Origin: Ensifer sp. USDA 6670
Lineage (GTDB): Bacteria > Pseudomonadota > Alphaproteobacteria > Rhizobiales > Rhizobiaceae
DNA length: 64,000 nucleotides
Reading direction: 5' to 3'
NCBI GenBank assembly: GCA_000421085.1
Contig: ATWE01000001.1
Location: forward strand, 62,001-126,000
Shown: piece after piece, positions 8,894 to 17,968 of the stretch
How positions within the stretch are numbered: position 1 is the first letter of the stretch
Layout: every line of letters begins with the position of its first letter
The notes under the pieces: generated by a model
The model's database searches: none
What the model was told of the DNA's origin: nothing
Seen by the model: only the letters and a program-made list of their open reading frames with translations
Position numbers and translations under genes: made by a program

Positions 8894-10279
8894 ATGGCAA
8901 ATGTTGCATCCACAACCGCAAGCGCCGGCAGTGAACTGACGGCGCGGGCGCTCCGCGAGGCTGTCTTTGCGGGCCTCATCACGCTCGGAATGTTCGTCCT
9001 CTTCGTCGGCCTCAAGACCGACCAGAACATCCGCAACGAGCTCATTCTCACCCAGCGCTGGGGCCTGCTCGCGGCCTTCGTGGCCATCGCCATGGTCGGC
9101 CGCTTCCTCATGGTCGCCTATGTCCAGCCGCGGCTGGCGCAACGCAAGGGGGCAAAGGCGGCCGCGCCGGATGTGGTGAAGGAGGAGACTTTCTTCAGCC
9201 GCAACTGGTCGAAGATTGCGGTCGTCCTGCTGCTGTTCTACCCACCGGTGATCGTCGCGCTCGTGGGCGTCCAGGGATCGCTGAAATGGGTCGACAATTT
9301 CGGCATTCAGATCCTCATCTACGTGATGCTTGCCTGGGGCCTCAACATCGTCGTCGGTCTCGCAGGTCTGCTCGATCTCGGCTATGTGGCCTTCTATGCC
9401 GTCGGCGCCTATTCCTACGCGCTGCTCTCCAGCTATTTCGGCCTGTCCTTCTGGGTGCTGCTGCCGATCGCCGGCCTTCTCGCCGCCTGCTGGGGGGTCA
9501 TCCTCGGCTTTCCGGTGCTGCGCCTCAGGGGCGATTACCTCGCGATCGTCACGCTCGCTTTCGGTGAGATCATCCGCCTCGTGCTGATCAATTGGACAGA
9601 GGTCACCAAAGGCACGTTCGGCGTTTCCGGCATCGCCAAGGCGACGCTTTTCGGTATCAAGTTCGATGCCACGAAGGACGGCTTCGCGGCAATGATGGGA
9701 CTGCCGATATCCTCGGCCTATTACAAGATCTTCCTGTTCTATCTGATCCTCGGTCTCGCCATGCTGACGGCTTTCGTCACGATCCGGTTGCGCCGGATGC
9801 CGATCGGCCGCGCCTGGGAGGCGTTGCGGGAGGACGAGATCGCCTGCCGGTCCCTCGGTATCAACACCGTCACCACCAAGCTGACGGCGTTTGCGACGGG
9901 GGCGATGTTCGGCGGCTTTGCCGGCTCTTTCTTCGCCGTGCGCCAGGGCTTCGTCTCGCCGGAATCCTTCGTCTTTCTGGAATCCGCCGTCATCCTCGCT
10001 ATCGTGGTTCTCGGCGGCATGGGCTCGCTGACGGGTATCGCCATTGCCGCCGTCGTCATGATCGGCGGCACGGAAATCCTGCGTGAACTGACCTTCCTCA
10101 AGATGATCTTCGGACCGGCCTTCACGCCGGAACTCTATCGCATGCTGATCTTCGGCCTCGCCATGGTCGTCGTCATGGTCTGGAAGCCGCGCGGCTTCGT
10201 CGGATCACGCGAGCCGACCGCGTTCCTGCGCGAACGCAGGGCAATCTCCGGCAGCTTCACCAAAGAGGGGCACGGCTGA
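8894..10279 (+). CDS. livM: branched-chain amino acid ABC transporter permease LivM
   Basis: A 461-residue permease partnering LivH. The core (about residues 120-450) has the LivM hallmarks WGLNIVVGLAGLLDLGYVAFYAVGAY and, near the end, GGMGSLTG. Ahead of it is an extension of about 120 residues with two further hydrophobic helices and a basic linker, an extension seen in rhizobial LivM proteins. The gene follows livH after four bases and its stop overlaps the livG start (TGATG), so it is coupled to the ATPase genes. Confidence 0.94.
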   Translation: MANVASTTASAGSELTARALREAVFAGLITLGMFVLFVGLKTDQNIRNELILTQRWGLLAAFVAIAMVGRFLMVAYVQPRLAQRKGAKAAAPDVVKEETFFSRNWSKIAVVLLLFYPPVIVALVGVQGSLKWVDNFGIQILIYVMLAWGLNIVVGLAGLLDLGYVAFYAVGAYSYALLSSYFGLSFWVLLPIAGLLAACWGVILGFPVLRLRGDYLAIVTLAFGEIIRLVLINWTEVTKGTFGVSGIAKATLFGIKFDATKDGFAAMMGLPISSAYYKIFLFYLILGLAMLTAFVTIRLRRMPIGRAWEALREDEIACRSLGINTVTTKLTAFATGAMFGGFAGSFFAVRQGFVSPESFVFLESAVILAIVVLGGMGSLTGIAIAAVVMIGGTEILRELTFLKMIFGPAFTPELYRMLIFGLAMVVVMVWKPRGFVGSREPTAFLRERRAISGSFTKEGHG

Positions 10280-11166
10280 TGGCCTTTGGGACCGACACAA
10301 TGACAAAAGACCCCATCCTCAAGGTTGAGCGCCTGTCGATGCGCTTCGGTGGTCTCATGGCCATCAACGACTTCTCCTTCGAGGCGGAGCGCGGCGAGAT
10401 CACGGCGCTGATCGGCCCGAATGGAGCGGGCAAGACGACGGTGTTCAACTGCATCACCGGTTTCTACAAACCGACGATGGGCATGATCACCATGCGGCAG
10501 AAGTCGGGCGCCGAATTCCTTCTGGAACGGCTGCCGGATTTCGAAATCACCAAAAAGGCCAAGGTGGCCCGGACCTTCCAGAACATACGCATGTTCTCGG
10601 GCCTGACGGTGCTCGAAAACCTGCTCGTTGCCCAGCACAACAAGCTGATGCGGGCATCCGGCTATACCATTCTCGGCCTGTTCGGCTTCCCCGCCTATCG
10701 CGAGGCATCCAGGGAATCGATCGAACTCGCCAGGCACTGGCTCGAAAAGGCATCGCTGACGGAGCGCGCCGACGATCCGGCCGGCGACCTGCCCTATGGC
10801 GCTCAGCGGCGGCTGGAAATCGCCCGCGCAATGTGTACCGGGCCGGAGCTTCTCTGCCTGGACGAGCCCGCGGCCGGTCTCAATCCGCGCGAGTCGCTCG
10901 CCCTCAACGCACTGCTGCAGGAGATCCGCCGCGATACCGGCACCTCCATCCTGTTGATCGAGCACGATATGTCCGTGGTGATGGAAATATCCGATCACGT
11001 CGTCGTGCTCGAATACGGTCAGAAGATTTCCGACGGCAACCCGGACTTCGTGAAGAACGATCCAAGGGTCATTGCGGCCTATCTGGGTGTCGAGGATGAA
11101 GAGGTTGAAGAGGTGATCGGAGAGATCGAGGAAATCGAAGGCGAACATGGGGGGCCCGGACAATGA
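10279..11166 (+). CDS. livG: branched-chain amino acid ABC transporter ATP-binding protein LivG
   Basis: A 295-residue ABC ATPase that drives the LivHM channel. The Walker A motif GPNGAGKTT is at about residues 51-59. The signature region is the LivG-type GDLPYGAQRRLEIARA, followed by Walker B LLCLDEPAAGLNP and the switch histidine in LIEHDMSVVM. The C-terminal tail is unusually acidic (EDEEVEEVIGEIEEIEGE). The start overlaps livM; an internal ATG at 10300 is an alternative start. The stop overlaps livF (ATGA). Confidence 0.94.
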   Translation: MAFGTDTMTKDPILKVERLSMRFGGLMAINDFSFEAERGEITALIGPNGAGKTTVFNCITGFYKPTMGMITMRQKSGAEFLLERLPDFEITKKAKVARTFQNIRMFSGLTVLENLLVAQHNKLMRASGYTILGLFGFPAYREASRESIELARHWLEKASLTERADDPAGDLPYGAQRRLEIARAMCTGPELLCLDEPAAGLNPRESLALNALLQEIRRDTGTSILLIEHDMSVVMEISDHVVVLEYGQKISDGNPDFVKNDPRVIAAYLGVEDEEVEEVIGEIEEIEGEHGGPGQ

Positions 11167-11888
11167 CTGCGCCCCTGCTGCATGTGAGAAGCGTCGAGAC
11201 CTATTACGGTAATATCCGCGCCCTGAACGGCGTCGACATGGAGGTCCATCGCGGTGAGATCGTTGCGCTGATCGGCGCCAACGGCGCCGGGAAATCGACG
11301 CTCATGATGACGATCTGCGGCAGCCCGCAGGCGCGCACCGGCTCGGTCCACTTCGACGGCCAGGACATCACGCGTCTGCCCACGCATGAGATTGCGCGTC
11401 TCAGGATTGCCCAGTCGCCGGAAGGGCGCCGGATTTTCCCACGCATGACGGTGCTCGAAAACCTCCAGATGGGTGCGAGCCTCGACAATCTGAAGCACTT
11501 CAAGGAAGACGTGGAAAAGGTCTTCACGCTTTTCCCGCGACTCAAGGAGCGGCAGGCGCAGCGTGGGGGCACGCTTTCGGGAGGCGAGCAGCAGATGCTG
11601 TCGATCGGCCGTGCGCTGATGGCCCGCCCGAAGCTCCTGCTGCTCGACGAGCCGTCGCTCGGGCTTGCGCCGCTGATCGTCAAAGGCATCTTCGAAGCGA
11701 TCAAGTTGCTCAACAAGAACGAGGGGCTCACCGTGTTCCTCGTCGAACAGAACGCCTTCGGAGCGCTCAAGCTCTCCGATCGAGGCTATGTAATGGTCAA
11801 CGGCCGTGTGACGATGAGCGGGTCGGGCAAGGACCTCCTGGCCAATCCGGAGGTTCGCGCGGCCTATCTCGAAGGCGGCCGCCATTGA
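11163..11888 (+). CDS. livF: branched-chain amino acid ABC transporter ATP-binding protein LivF
   Basis: A 241-residue second ATPase of the Liv importer, forming a heterodimer with LivG. Walker A is GANGAGKST, the signature is TLSGGEQQMLSIGRAL, Walker B is LLLLDEPSLGLAP, and the LivF-specific FLVEQNAFGALKLSDRGYV segment near the C terminus carries the position equivalent to the switch histidine. The start overlaps livG by four bases (ATGA). Length and order are standard for the family. Confidence 0.94.
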   Translation: MTAPLLHVRSVETYYGNIRALNGVDMEVHRGEIVALIGANGAGKSTLMMTICGSPQARTGSVHFDGQDITRLPTHEIARLRIAQSPEGRRIFPRMTVLENLQMGASLDNLKHFKEDVEKVFTLFPRLKERQAQRGGTLSGGEQQMLSIGRALMARPKLLLLDEPSLGLAPLIVKGIFEAIKLLNKNEGLTVFLVEQNAFGALKLSDRGYVMVNGRVTMSGSGKDLLANPEVRAAYLEGGRH

Positions 11889-11913
11889 TCCGCCGCGTCT
11901 GGAGTTAAGTGAG

Positions 11914-12258
11914 ATGCAGGGAATTCTCTACGAAGAAGCCTCGATCTGGCAGTTTTTTTTCATCACCTGCGTTCTCGGGGGCTGGACTGCGTGGCGGACC
12001 GGCAAGAGCGTCGCGGAAAGTTGGGGTGGCGTTCCGCGGCTCGCGATTTATGTCGCACTGTTGGGCTGGGGCATCCGCTTCATCCATCATGCGCTCTTCA
12101 ACGGAACGATGTTCAGCCTGCAATACTATATCGTGGACACGCTCGTGCTTTTGTTGTTTGCTACTGCTGGTTTCCGTTACTATCGGACCAAGCAAATGGC
12201 TAGCATGTACTATTGGCTTTATGAAAAAACCTCGCCTTTCTCCTGGAAGGCAAAATAA
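11914..12258 (+). CDS. small membrane protein of the liv operon (DUF6867-like)
   Basis: A 114-residue protein with about three hydrophobic segments (roughly residues 12-28, 42-60 and 70-90) and a short basic tail. It matches the uncharacterised DUF6867 type that sits between livF and livK in many Rhizobiales; that assignment is from memory of the family. It begins MQGILYEEASIWQFF after a GGAG nine bases upstream and lies 25 bp after livF. Position and co-direction suggest a membrane accessory of the Liv importer, but no catalytic or binding motif is visible and no function is claimed. Confidence 0.8.
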   Translation: MQGILYEEASIWQFFFITCVLGGWTAWRTGKSVAESWGGVPRLAIYVALLGWGIRFIHHALFNGTMFSLQYYIVDTLVLLLFATAGFRYYRTKQMASMYYWLYEKTSPFSWKAK

Positions 12259-12304
12259 GGGAACAGCGCGTGCCGGTCCGCGCGGCCGGTGCGAAAGAAC
12301 ACCG

Positions 12305-12328
12305 GCGCAATGATGGTGGGCATTGCGC
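12305..12328 (+). other. intercistronic hairpin before livK
   Basis: A perfect 8-bp inverted repeat, GCGCAATG and CATTGCGC, around an 8-base loop lies about 45 bp before livK. It has no T-run. It could be an mRNA-processing or stabilising structure that lets livK be expressed above the membrane subunits (inference). Confidence 0.4.
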
Positions 12329-12372
12329 AGGCTTTTGAAACGAGACCCGCTCGAATAATTGGGAGTAACAAG

Positions 12373-13491
12373 ATGAAAAAGTCTCTTCTGTCGGCCGTTG
12401 CGCTGACAGCAATGGTCGCCTTCAGCGGCACCGCGTGGGCTGACATCCTGGTCGGTGTCGGTGGCCCGTTGACTGGTCCGAACGCCGCCTTCGGCGCGCA
12501 GCTCCAGAAAGGTGCGGAACAGGCGGCCGAGGACATCAATGCTGCAGGCGGCATCAATGGGGAACAGATCAAGGTCGTACTCGGCGACGACGTTTCGGAT
12601 CCCAAGCAGGGTGTTTCCGTCGCCCAGAAATTCGTGGCCGATGGCGTGAAATTCGTCGTTGGTCACTTCAACTCGGGCGTCTCGATTCCCGCATCGGAAA
12701 TCTATGCGGAAAACGGCATCCTGCAGGTCACGCCGGCCTCCACCAACCCGCAGTTCACCGAACGCGGCTTGTGGAACACCTTCCGCACCTGCGGCCGTGA
12801 CGACCAGCAGGGCGCCGTTGCGGGCGCCTATATCGCGGCCAATTTCAAGGACGCGAAAGTGGCCGTCATTCACGACAAGACCCCTTATGGTCAGGGCCTT
12901 GCCGATGAAACCAAGAAGTCGATGAACGAGGCCGGCGTCACCGAGGCGCTTTATGAAGGCATCAACACCGGCGACAAGGACTTCTCAGCGCTTATCGCAA
13001 AGATGAAGCAGGCTGGTGTCTCGATCGTCTATTACGGCGGTCTGCACACGGAAGCCGGCCTGATCATGCGTCAGATGAAGGACCAGGGCCTGAAAGCGAC
13101 GATGATGTCGGGCGCCGGCATCGTCTCGAACGAACTGGCCTCGATTGCCGGCGATGCGGTCGACGGCACGCTGATGACCTTCGCACCGGACCCGCGCAAG
13201 AGCCCGGCCGCCAAGGACCTGGTCGAGAAGTTCCGCGCCGCCGGCTTCGAGCCTGAAGCCTACACGCTCTATGCCTATGCGGCCCTTCAGGTGATCGCAG
13301 AAGGCGCCAAGGCTGCCGGCAACACCGATCCGCAGGCGGTCGCCGAAGCCATCAAGGCCAAGGGCCCGTTCAAGACGGCGATCGGCGAGCTCGGCTTTGA
13401 CGAAAAGGGCGACATCACCCGCCCGGACTACGTCATGTACACCTGGAAGAAGGGTGACGACGGCAAGTTCAGCTACTTCCAGAACGAATAG
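12373..13491 (+). CDS. livK: branched-chain amino acid ABC transporter substrate-binding protein LivK
   Basis: A 372-residue periplasmic binding protein. A Sec signal peptide of about 23 residues ends in SGTAWA, and the mature protein begins [18 protein letters not shown], the N-terminal signature of Leu/Ile/Val-binding proteins. The type I binding-protein fold continues throughout with typical length. The ATG at 12373 follows GGGAGTAACAAG; an upstream in-frame start would add 28 residues before the signal peptide and is rejected. It is the last gene of the liv operon and is followed by a strong terminator. Confidence 0.94.
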   Translation: MKKSLLSAVALTAMVAFSGTAWADILVGVGGPLTGPNAAFGAQLQKGAEQAAEDINAAGGINGEQIKVVLGDDVSDPKQGVSVAQKFVADGVKFVVGHFNSGVSIPASEIYAENGILQVTPASTNPQFTERGLWNTFRTCGRDDQQGAVAGAYIAANFKDAKVAVIHDKTPYGQGLADETKKSMNEAGVTEALYEGINTGDKDFSALIAKMKQAGVSIVYYGGLHTEAGLIMRQMKDQGLKATMMSGAGIVSNELASIAGDAVDGTLMTFAPDPRKSPAAKDLVEKFRAAGFEPEAYTLYAYAALQVIAEGAKAAGNTDPQAVAEAIKAKGPFKTAIGELGFDEKGDITRPDYVMYTWKKGDDGKFSYFQNE

Positions 13492-13513
13492 TTCTTTTTC
13501 ACAGGCAATCTGG

Positions 13514-13548
13514 AAGGCCCGGCGGCAAACGCCGGGCCTTCTGCTGTT
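13514..13548 (+). terminator. terminator of the liv operon
   Basis: A perfect 11-bp stem, AAGGCCCGGCG and CGCCGGGCCTT with a 5-base loop, lies 22 bp after the livK stop and is followed by CTGCTGTTT. Confidence 0.8.
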
Positions 13549-13597
13549 TGAAGCCGGCGAGATTGCTTCAAAAGAGCAAATCAAACGATCAGAAGAA

Positions 13598-13627
13598 TCT
13601 AGAGCGCTTCAGGGTTAAGTGGAAACG
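13598..13627 (+). repeat. short interspersed repeat fragment
   Basis: The stretch beginning TCTAGAGCGCTTCAGGG resembles a common rhizobial intergenic repeat (AGAGCGCTTCAG...). A related fragment starting CTAGAGCAATTCCAGG is at 35501. Recognition is from memory, hence the low confidence. Confidence 0.35.
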
Positions 13628-13730
13628 GTTCTGTCGGCTCAAACGAGTCGGATGGTCGACCGGCCGGCGCGCGGCGCAGCCAAGCATACGTCCAAGCACG
13701 GCCGGCCGATCAGGCGGCCAATGATGCACT

Positions 13731-14183
13731 TTATCGCAGCAGCGATGCCCGGAGAGCCGCGATCTCTTGTTTCAGTCGGGCGACCTCTGCCGGCTCCATC
13801 CCCGTTGCATCGGCAATGCCGATCGGGACGCGGCTTGCTTTTTCCCGGAGAGCGCGGCCGGTCTCGGTCAGTTGCACGCGCACTTGCCGCTCATCGGCCT
13901 TGTCGCGGGTCCGCAAAATGTGGCCCATGGCTTCCAGCCGCTTCAGCATGGGAGTGAGGGTGCTCGACTCCAGGAACAGCTTCTCGCCCAGACTGCCGAC
14001 GGTCTGGTCGTCCTTTTCCCAAAGAGCCACCATTACGAGGTATTGCGGGTAGGTCAGGTCGAGCTCGTCGAGGAGCGGCTTGTAGACACGCGTGAAGGCG
14101 TGATTTGCGGAGTAGATCGCAAAGCACAGGAAGTTGTCGAGCTTCATGAGTTCCTCCGAGGAGGGGAGGTTTGCCTTTGCCAT
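13731..14183 (-). CDS. MarR-family peroxide-sensing regulator (OhrR-type)
   Basis: A 150-residue winged-helix regulator of the OhrR branch of MarR. The redox cysteine is C20 in LDNFLCFAIYSANHAF, with the tyrosines and KPLLDELDLTYPQYLVM segment typical of OhrR. The DNA-binding core is SLGEKLFLESSTLTPMLKRLE followed by the wing TRDKADERQVRV. In OhrR proteins oxidation of this cysteine by organic hydroperoxide releases DNA. It is divergent from a Tat-exported hydrolase/peroxidase and probably controls it (inference, supported by palindromes between them). The start at 14183 follows GAGGA; ATGs at 14198 and 14240 are alternatives. Confidence 0.87.
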   Translation of the reverse strand: MAKANLPSSEELMKLDNFLCFAIYSANHAFTRVYKPLLDELDLTYPQYLVMVALWEKDDQTVGSLGEKLFLESSTLTPMLKRLEAMGHILRTRDKADERQVRVQLTETGRALREKASRVPIGIADATGMEPAEVARLKQEIAALRASLLR

Positions 14184-14214
14184 CGCTTCGGTCCTCATTG
14201 TCGTTCCAGCCAAA

Positions 14215-14238
14215 ATAAATCGTTCGCGATATAATCGC
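14215..14238. promoter_or_regulatory. candidate OhrR operator, site 1
   Basis: The stretch ATAAATCGTTCGCGATATAA contains inverted half-sites (AAATCG and CGATAT) and overlaps the 5' region of the regulator gene. It shares the ATCG/CGAT core with site 2 and would fit autoregulation. Confidence 0.4.
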
Positions 14239-14270
14239 AAGGTATTGACATCGGATATGAAGCACGCAAT

Positions 14271-14292
14271 AAAGATCGTGCACGATTTAATC
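14271..14292. promoter_or_regulatory. candidate OhrR operator, site 2
   Basis: A perfect 12-bp palindrome ATCGTGCACGAT (14275-14286), flanked by AAAG and TTAA, lies between the OhrR-type gene and the exported hydrolase. AT-flanked palindromes in this position are typical of MarR/OhrR sites. Confidence 0.5.
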
Positions 14293-14365
14293 GGCTACGA
14301 TGAAATGGGCGGCAGCGATCGGAATCGTGAATTTTGATCGGATTTCAAGAAAAGGAGCATTTCCA

Positions 14366-15361
14366 ATGACCAAGGCTCAGGCGAAGACGACCACGAAGGA
14401 CGTCTCCCGCAGAGAAATTCTGGCAGGCGCGATCGGCGCCGCCACGGCCGCGGCCGCTCTCTCAGCCACCAGCCCGGCCGTCGCCGGTGGTGCTGAGCCG
14501 CAAGCCGCTGCGGTGACCCCGGGAGTAACCGGCAGCAGGATCATCACGCGTGATGGCGTCGAGATCTACTACAAAGACTGGGGTCCGAAGGACGGACCGG
14601 TGGTCATCCTCAGCCATGGCTGGCCGCTTTCGTCCGACAGCTGGGAGGCACAGGCCTTCCATCTCGCCAGTCACGGCTTTCGGGTCGTCACCCATGACCG
14701 CCGCGGCCACGGCCGCTCGAGCCAGCCGTGGGACGGCAACGACATGGACCATTATGCCGACGATCTCGCCGATCTGATCGAAACGCTGGACCTCAAGGAT
14801 ATCTTCCTTGCCGGCTTCTCGACCGGTGGCGGCGAAGTCGCGCGCTATATCGGACGCCACGGTACGGCCCGCGTCGCCAAGGCAGGACTGATCTCGGCAG
14901 TGCCGCCCTTGATGGTCAAAACCGACGACAACCCCGGCGGTCTGCCAAAGGAGGTGTTCGATGGCCTGCAGGCCGCCAGCCTCGCCGATCGCTCGCAGCT
15001 TTACCGGGATATCGCCTCGGGCCCGTTCTTCGGCTTCAACCGGCCCGGTGCGAAACCTTCACAGGGCATGATCGACAGTTTCTGGCTGCAGGGCATGACG
15101 GCCGGTCACAAGAACGCCTATGACTCCATCGTCGCCTTTTCGCAGACGGATTTCACGAAAGACTTGAAGAAATTCGACGTGCCGACGCTCATCATCCACG
15201 GCGACGATGACCAGGTCGTACCGATCGATGCTGCCGCCCGTGCCTCCAAGAAGCTGGTGCCTCAGGCCGAGCTGAAGGTCTATCCGGGTGCTCCGCATGG
15301 CATCACGGATACGCACAAAGACCAGCTCAACAAGGACCTGCTCGATTTCGCAAGGTCCTAA
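14366..15361 (+). CDS. Tat-exported alpha/beta hydrolase (non-haem peroxidase/perhydrolase type)
   Basis: A 331-residue protein with a twin-arginine signal (SRREIL, R15-R16, then an alanine-rich helix and a likely cut after residue 40). The mature part is an alpha/beta hydrolase of the non-haem chloroperoxidase/arylesterase group: [24 protein letters not shown], nucleophile GFSTGG (S152), acid in [11 protein letters not shown] and base in [10 protein letters not shown]. Such enzymes can form or break peracids. An exported peroxidase of this kind, induced by oxidative stress, has been described in S. meliloti. The ATG follows AAAGGAG; upstream residues of the longer ORF are not used. It is divergent from the OhrR-type regulator. 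Confidence 0.88.
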   Translation: MTKAQAKTTTKDVSRREILAGAIGAATAAAALSATSPAVAGGAEPQAAAVTPGVTGSRIITRDGVEIYYKDWGPKDGPVVILSHGWPLSSDSWEAQAFHLASHGFRVVTHDRRGHGRSSQPWDGNDMDHYADDLADLIETLDLKDIFLAGFSTGGGEVARYIGRHGTARVAKAGLISAVPPLMVKTDDNPGGLPKEVFDGLQAASLADRSQLYRDIASGPFFGFNRPGAKPSQGMIDSFWLQGMTAGHKNAYDSIVAFSQTDFTKDLKKFDVPTLIIHGDDDQVVPIDAAARASKKLVPQAELKVYPGAPHGITDTHKDQLNKDLLDFARS

Positions 15362-15392
15362 GCCAGTGACATTGCTGCAGGCAAAGCAGCTG

Positions 15393-15420
15393 AAAAGGGC
15401 ACCGTCGGGTGCCCTTTTTT
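15393..15420 (+). terminator. rho-independent terminator
   Basis: The stem GGGCACC and GGTGCCC with a 4-base loop, extended by A/T pairs and ending in TTTTTT, lies 32 bp after the hydrolase stop. It is a textbook intrinsic terminator. Confidence 0.92.
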
Positions 15421-15482
15421 CATCTGAGCGGCTACCCATCGGCTCGATTTCATGCAGTATCCGGAAGGATTCCGGGAGACAT

Positions 15483-16460
15483 ATGATGACCGCCAAGCCG
15501 CGCATCCTTATCACTCGCCGCTGGCCGCAGGCCGTGGAGCGGGTTTTAGCCGAAAGGTTCGATACTGTCCTCAACGAGGAGGACCGGCCGCTTGACAGGA
15601 GCGCTCTCGCAGACGCCTTGCGCAACTTCGATGCGGTGCTGCCGACCGTCTCGGACCGGCTGCCGGCCGATGTTTTCACGGGCGGAGGTCTTCGCGCCCG
15701 GATTCTCGGCAATTTCGGCGTAGGCTACAATCACATCGATGCCGGGGCCGCCAAGGATGCCGGAATCGTGGTGACGAATACGCCAGGCGTTCTGACCGAT
15801 TGCACCGCGGACCTCGCCGTGTCGCTGCTGCTCGCCGCCGCGCGCCGGACGGGTGAGGGCGAGCGGCAGGTGAGAGCGGGCGCGTGGGAGGGGTGGCGGC
15901 CGACCCACATGATCGGAACGAAGGTGACGGGCAAGACGCTCGGCATCATCGGCTTGGGGCGCATCGGGAAAGCGATGGCGAAGCGCTGCCATTTTGGCTT
16001 CGACATGGACATCGTCTTCTACAACCGCTCCAGGGTCGCGCCGGAGGAAGCGGCGCGCTTCGGAGGCCGCCAGCTGGATACGGTCGAGGACGTACTCAAT
16101 GCAGCGGACTTCGTGTCGCTGCATTGCCCGGGCGGCGGCGAGAACCGGCATTTGATCAATGCGGCGCGCCTCGCGGCAATGAAGCCGGGCGCCTATCTCA
16201 TCAACACGGCACGGGGCGATGTCGTGGACGAAGCGGCATTGATCGAGGCCCTTGAGAAGGGCGTGATCCGCGGCGCCGGGCTCGATGTCTACGAGGCAGA
16301 GCCTGACATTCCCACCCGTCTGCGGGCGCTCGAAAACGTCGTGCTGCTGCCGCATCTCGGCAGTGCGACGGAGGAGACGCGCACGGCAATGGGCATGAAG
16401 GTCGTCGACAACGTTACGGCGTTCTTCGCGGGCCTGGAGCCGCCGGACCGGGTGGCGTGA
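15483..16460 (+). CDS. D-2-hydroxyacid dehydrogenase (glyoxylate/hydroxypyruvate reductase-like)
   Basis: A 325-residue NAD(P)-dependent dehydrogenase acting on 2-hydroxy/2-oxo acids. The cofactor loop is GLGRIG (157-162). The catalytic set is R244 ([10 protein letters not shown]), the acidic residue in GLDVYEAEP (about 271-273), and H291 (LLPHLGSAT). The sequence is closest to the glyoxylate reductase/glycerate dehydrogenase group. The start is ATG 15483 or 15486; the second is better spaced from GGGAG. Its stop overlaps an upstream GTG of the ureD frame, but a metabolic link to urease is not obvious. Confidence 0.88.
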   Translation: MMTAKPRILITRRWPQAVERVLAERFDTVLNEEDRPLDRSALADALRNFDAVLPTVSDRLPADVFTGGGLRARILGNFGVGYNHIDAGAAKDAGIVVTNTPGVLTDCTADLAVSLLLAAARRTGEGERQVRAGAWEGWRPTHMIGTKVTGKTLGIIGLGRIGKAMAKRCHFGFDMDIVFYNRSRVAPEEAARFGGRQLDTVEDVLNAADFVSLHCPGGGENRHLINAARLAAMKPGAYLINTARGDVVDEAALIEALEKGVIRGAGLDVYEAEPDIPTRLRALENVVLLPHLGSATEETRTAMGMKVVDNVTAFFAGLEPPDRVA

Positions 16461-16540
16461 ACTCGGCACTTCGGCAACGCGGTTCCGGCGAAAACTCGTC
16501 CGCAGGGGAGCTTCGGCAAACGTCCATGGAAAGGGCAGCG

Positions 16541-17359
16541 ATGATCGCACCGCAGCGGGCGAGGGGAGAGGGGCGGCTCGTCGCCAAGGCGGAAGGTGGA
16601 CGCACGCGCATCGCCGAGCTCTATCAGGAAGGCTGCGCCAAGATCCGGCTGCCGAGGACCTTCGATGCCTCGATGGAGGCCGTGCTCATCAATTCGTCGG
16701 GCGGCGTGACGGGCGGTGACCGGCTCTCCTGGGAATTCAGGGCGGGCGAAGGCACGAAACTCACGCTGACGACGCAGGCCTGCGAGAAGGTCTACAAGGC
16801 AAGCGCCGGCACGGCCGAGATTGCGACGCGCATATCGGTCGCCGCCGGCGCTCACGTCGACTGGCTGCCGCAGGAGACGATTCTCTTCGATCGATCGGCC
16901 CTGTCGCGGAGCCTCGAGGTCGACCTGGCCGCCGATGCATCCTTTCTCGCGGTCGAGGCAGTTCTGATCGGCCGCAAGGCCATGGGCGAGGTGGTGCGCG
17001 CCGGCCTCTTCCGCGACAATTGGCGAATTCGAAGCGGCGGCAGGCTGATCCACGCGGAGAACCTCGCCCTGGCCGGCGACATTGCGGCGCTTGCGTCGCG
17101 CCGAGCGGTGCTCGACGGCGCTGCCGCCTTCGCGACCCTCGTCTATGCCGCGCCGGATTGCGAGTCGCAGCTTTCCAAACTGCGCTTGGCGCTCGCGGGA
17201 CATGCTCTGTCCGGTGTCAGCCATTACGACGTCGGCGGCCGCGACAAGATGGTAGCCCGCGTTGCTGCGGCCGATGGGTTCGCGCTCAGAAAAATCCTCA
17301 TCCCGCTCATTTCGCACTTGCGTAAAGGCGCGTCAGTGCCGAAAGTCTGGACTCTCTGA
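16541..17359 (+). CDS. ureD: urease accessory protein UreD
   Basis: A 272-residue UreD (UreH) protein, the scaffold that binds apo-urease and recruits UreF and UreG during nickel insertion. The UreD landmarks [15 protein letters not shown] and [18 protein letters not shown] are present. The frame is open from a GTG at 16457 that overlaps the previous stop, but the ATG at 16541 follows AAGGG and gives the usual family length, so it is chosen. This is the first gene of the urease operon; ureA begins 28 bp after its stop. Confidence 0.92.
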   Translation: MIAPQRARGEGRLVAKAEGGRTRIAELYQEGCAKIRLPRTFDASMEAVLINSSGGVTGGDRLSWEFRAGEGTKLTLTTQACEKVYKASAGTAEIATRISVAAGAHVDWLPQETILFDRSALSRSLEVDLAADASFLAVEAVLIGRKAMGEVVRAGLFRDNWRIRSGGRLIHAENLALAGDIAALASRRAVLDGAAAFATLVYAAPDCESQLSKLRLALAGHALSGVSHYDVGGRDKMVARVAAADGFALRKILIPLISHLRKGASVPKVWTL

Positions 17360-17387
17360 TCCCTGCAATCGATCTGGACGGCGACGC

Positions 17388-17690
17388 ATGAATCTCACTC
17401 CGCGTGAAAAAGACAAGCTGTTGATTTCCATGGCGGCGATGGTCGCGCGCCGGCGGCTCGAGCGGGGCGTGAAGCTCAATCATCCCGAGGCGATCGCCCT
17501 CATCACCGACTTCGTCGTGGAGGGCGCGAGAGACGGCCGTTCTGTCGCCGAGCTGATGGAGGCAGGCGCTCATGTTCTCACCCGCGATCAGGTGATGGAG
17601 GGCATTGCGGAGATGATCCACGACATCCAGGTCGAGGCGACTTTTCCCGACGGGACGAAGCTCGTCACCGTCCACGAGCCTATCCGTTAG
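17388..17690 (+). CDS. ureA: urease subunit gamma UreA
   Basis: The 100-residue urease gamma subunit begins [20 protein letters not shown] and ends with the conserved [17 protein letters not shown]. It assembles with beta (UreB) and alpha (UreC) into the cytoplasmic enzyme that hydrolyses urea to ammonia and carbamate. Length is exactly that of the family. The long ORF upstream in the same frame overlaps ureD and is not coding. A DUF1272 gene, not ureB, follows directly. Confidence 0.96.
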   Translation: MNLTPREKDKLLISMAAMVARRRLERGVKLNHPEAIALITDFVVEGARDGRSVAELMEAGAHVLTRDQVMEGIAEMIHDIQVEATFPDGTKLVTVHEPIR

Positions 17691-17702
17691 CGAGGAGGCA
17701 CC

Positions 17703-17957
17703 ATGCTCAGCCTGCGTCCGAACTGCGAATGCTGCGATCGAGACCTGCCACCCGATAGCGGCGATGCGATGATCTGCACCTTCGAGTGTACTTTTTGCGC
17801 CGGCTGCGCGGAAACGAAACTTGGCGGGACTTGTCCGAATTGCGGCGGTGAACTGGTCCGGCGCCCGGTGCGGCCTGCGGCAATGCTGAAGAAATATCCG
17901 GCCTCGACGGAGCGCGTTCTGAAGCCCGAAGGCTGTGCGCCCGAACGAGCCGCCTGA
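17703..17957 (+). CDS. DUF1272 cysteine-rich protein
   Basis: An 84-residue cytoplasmic protein of the DUF1272 family. It has nine cysteines (C8, C10, C11, C25, C29, C32, C35, C44, C47) in its first half, arranged as paired knuckles ([19 protein letters not shown]) that look like a treble-clef or zinc-ribbon metal site, then a basic tail. AGGAGG lies just before the ATG, 12 bp after ureA, so it is well expressed within the urease operon. A role in metal handling is possible from composition and place, but none is established. Confidence 0.85.
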   Translation: MLSLRPNCECCDRDLPPDSGDAMICTFECTFCAGCAETKLGGTCPNCGGELVRRPVRPAAMLKKYPASTERVLKPEGCAPERAA

Positions 17958-17968
17958 GGGGAACGAAC

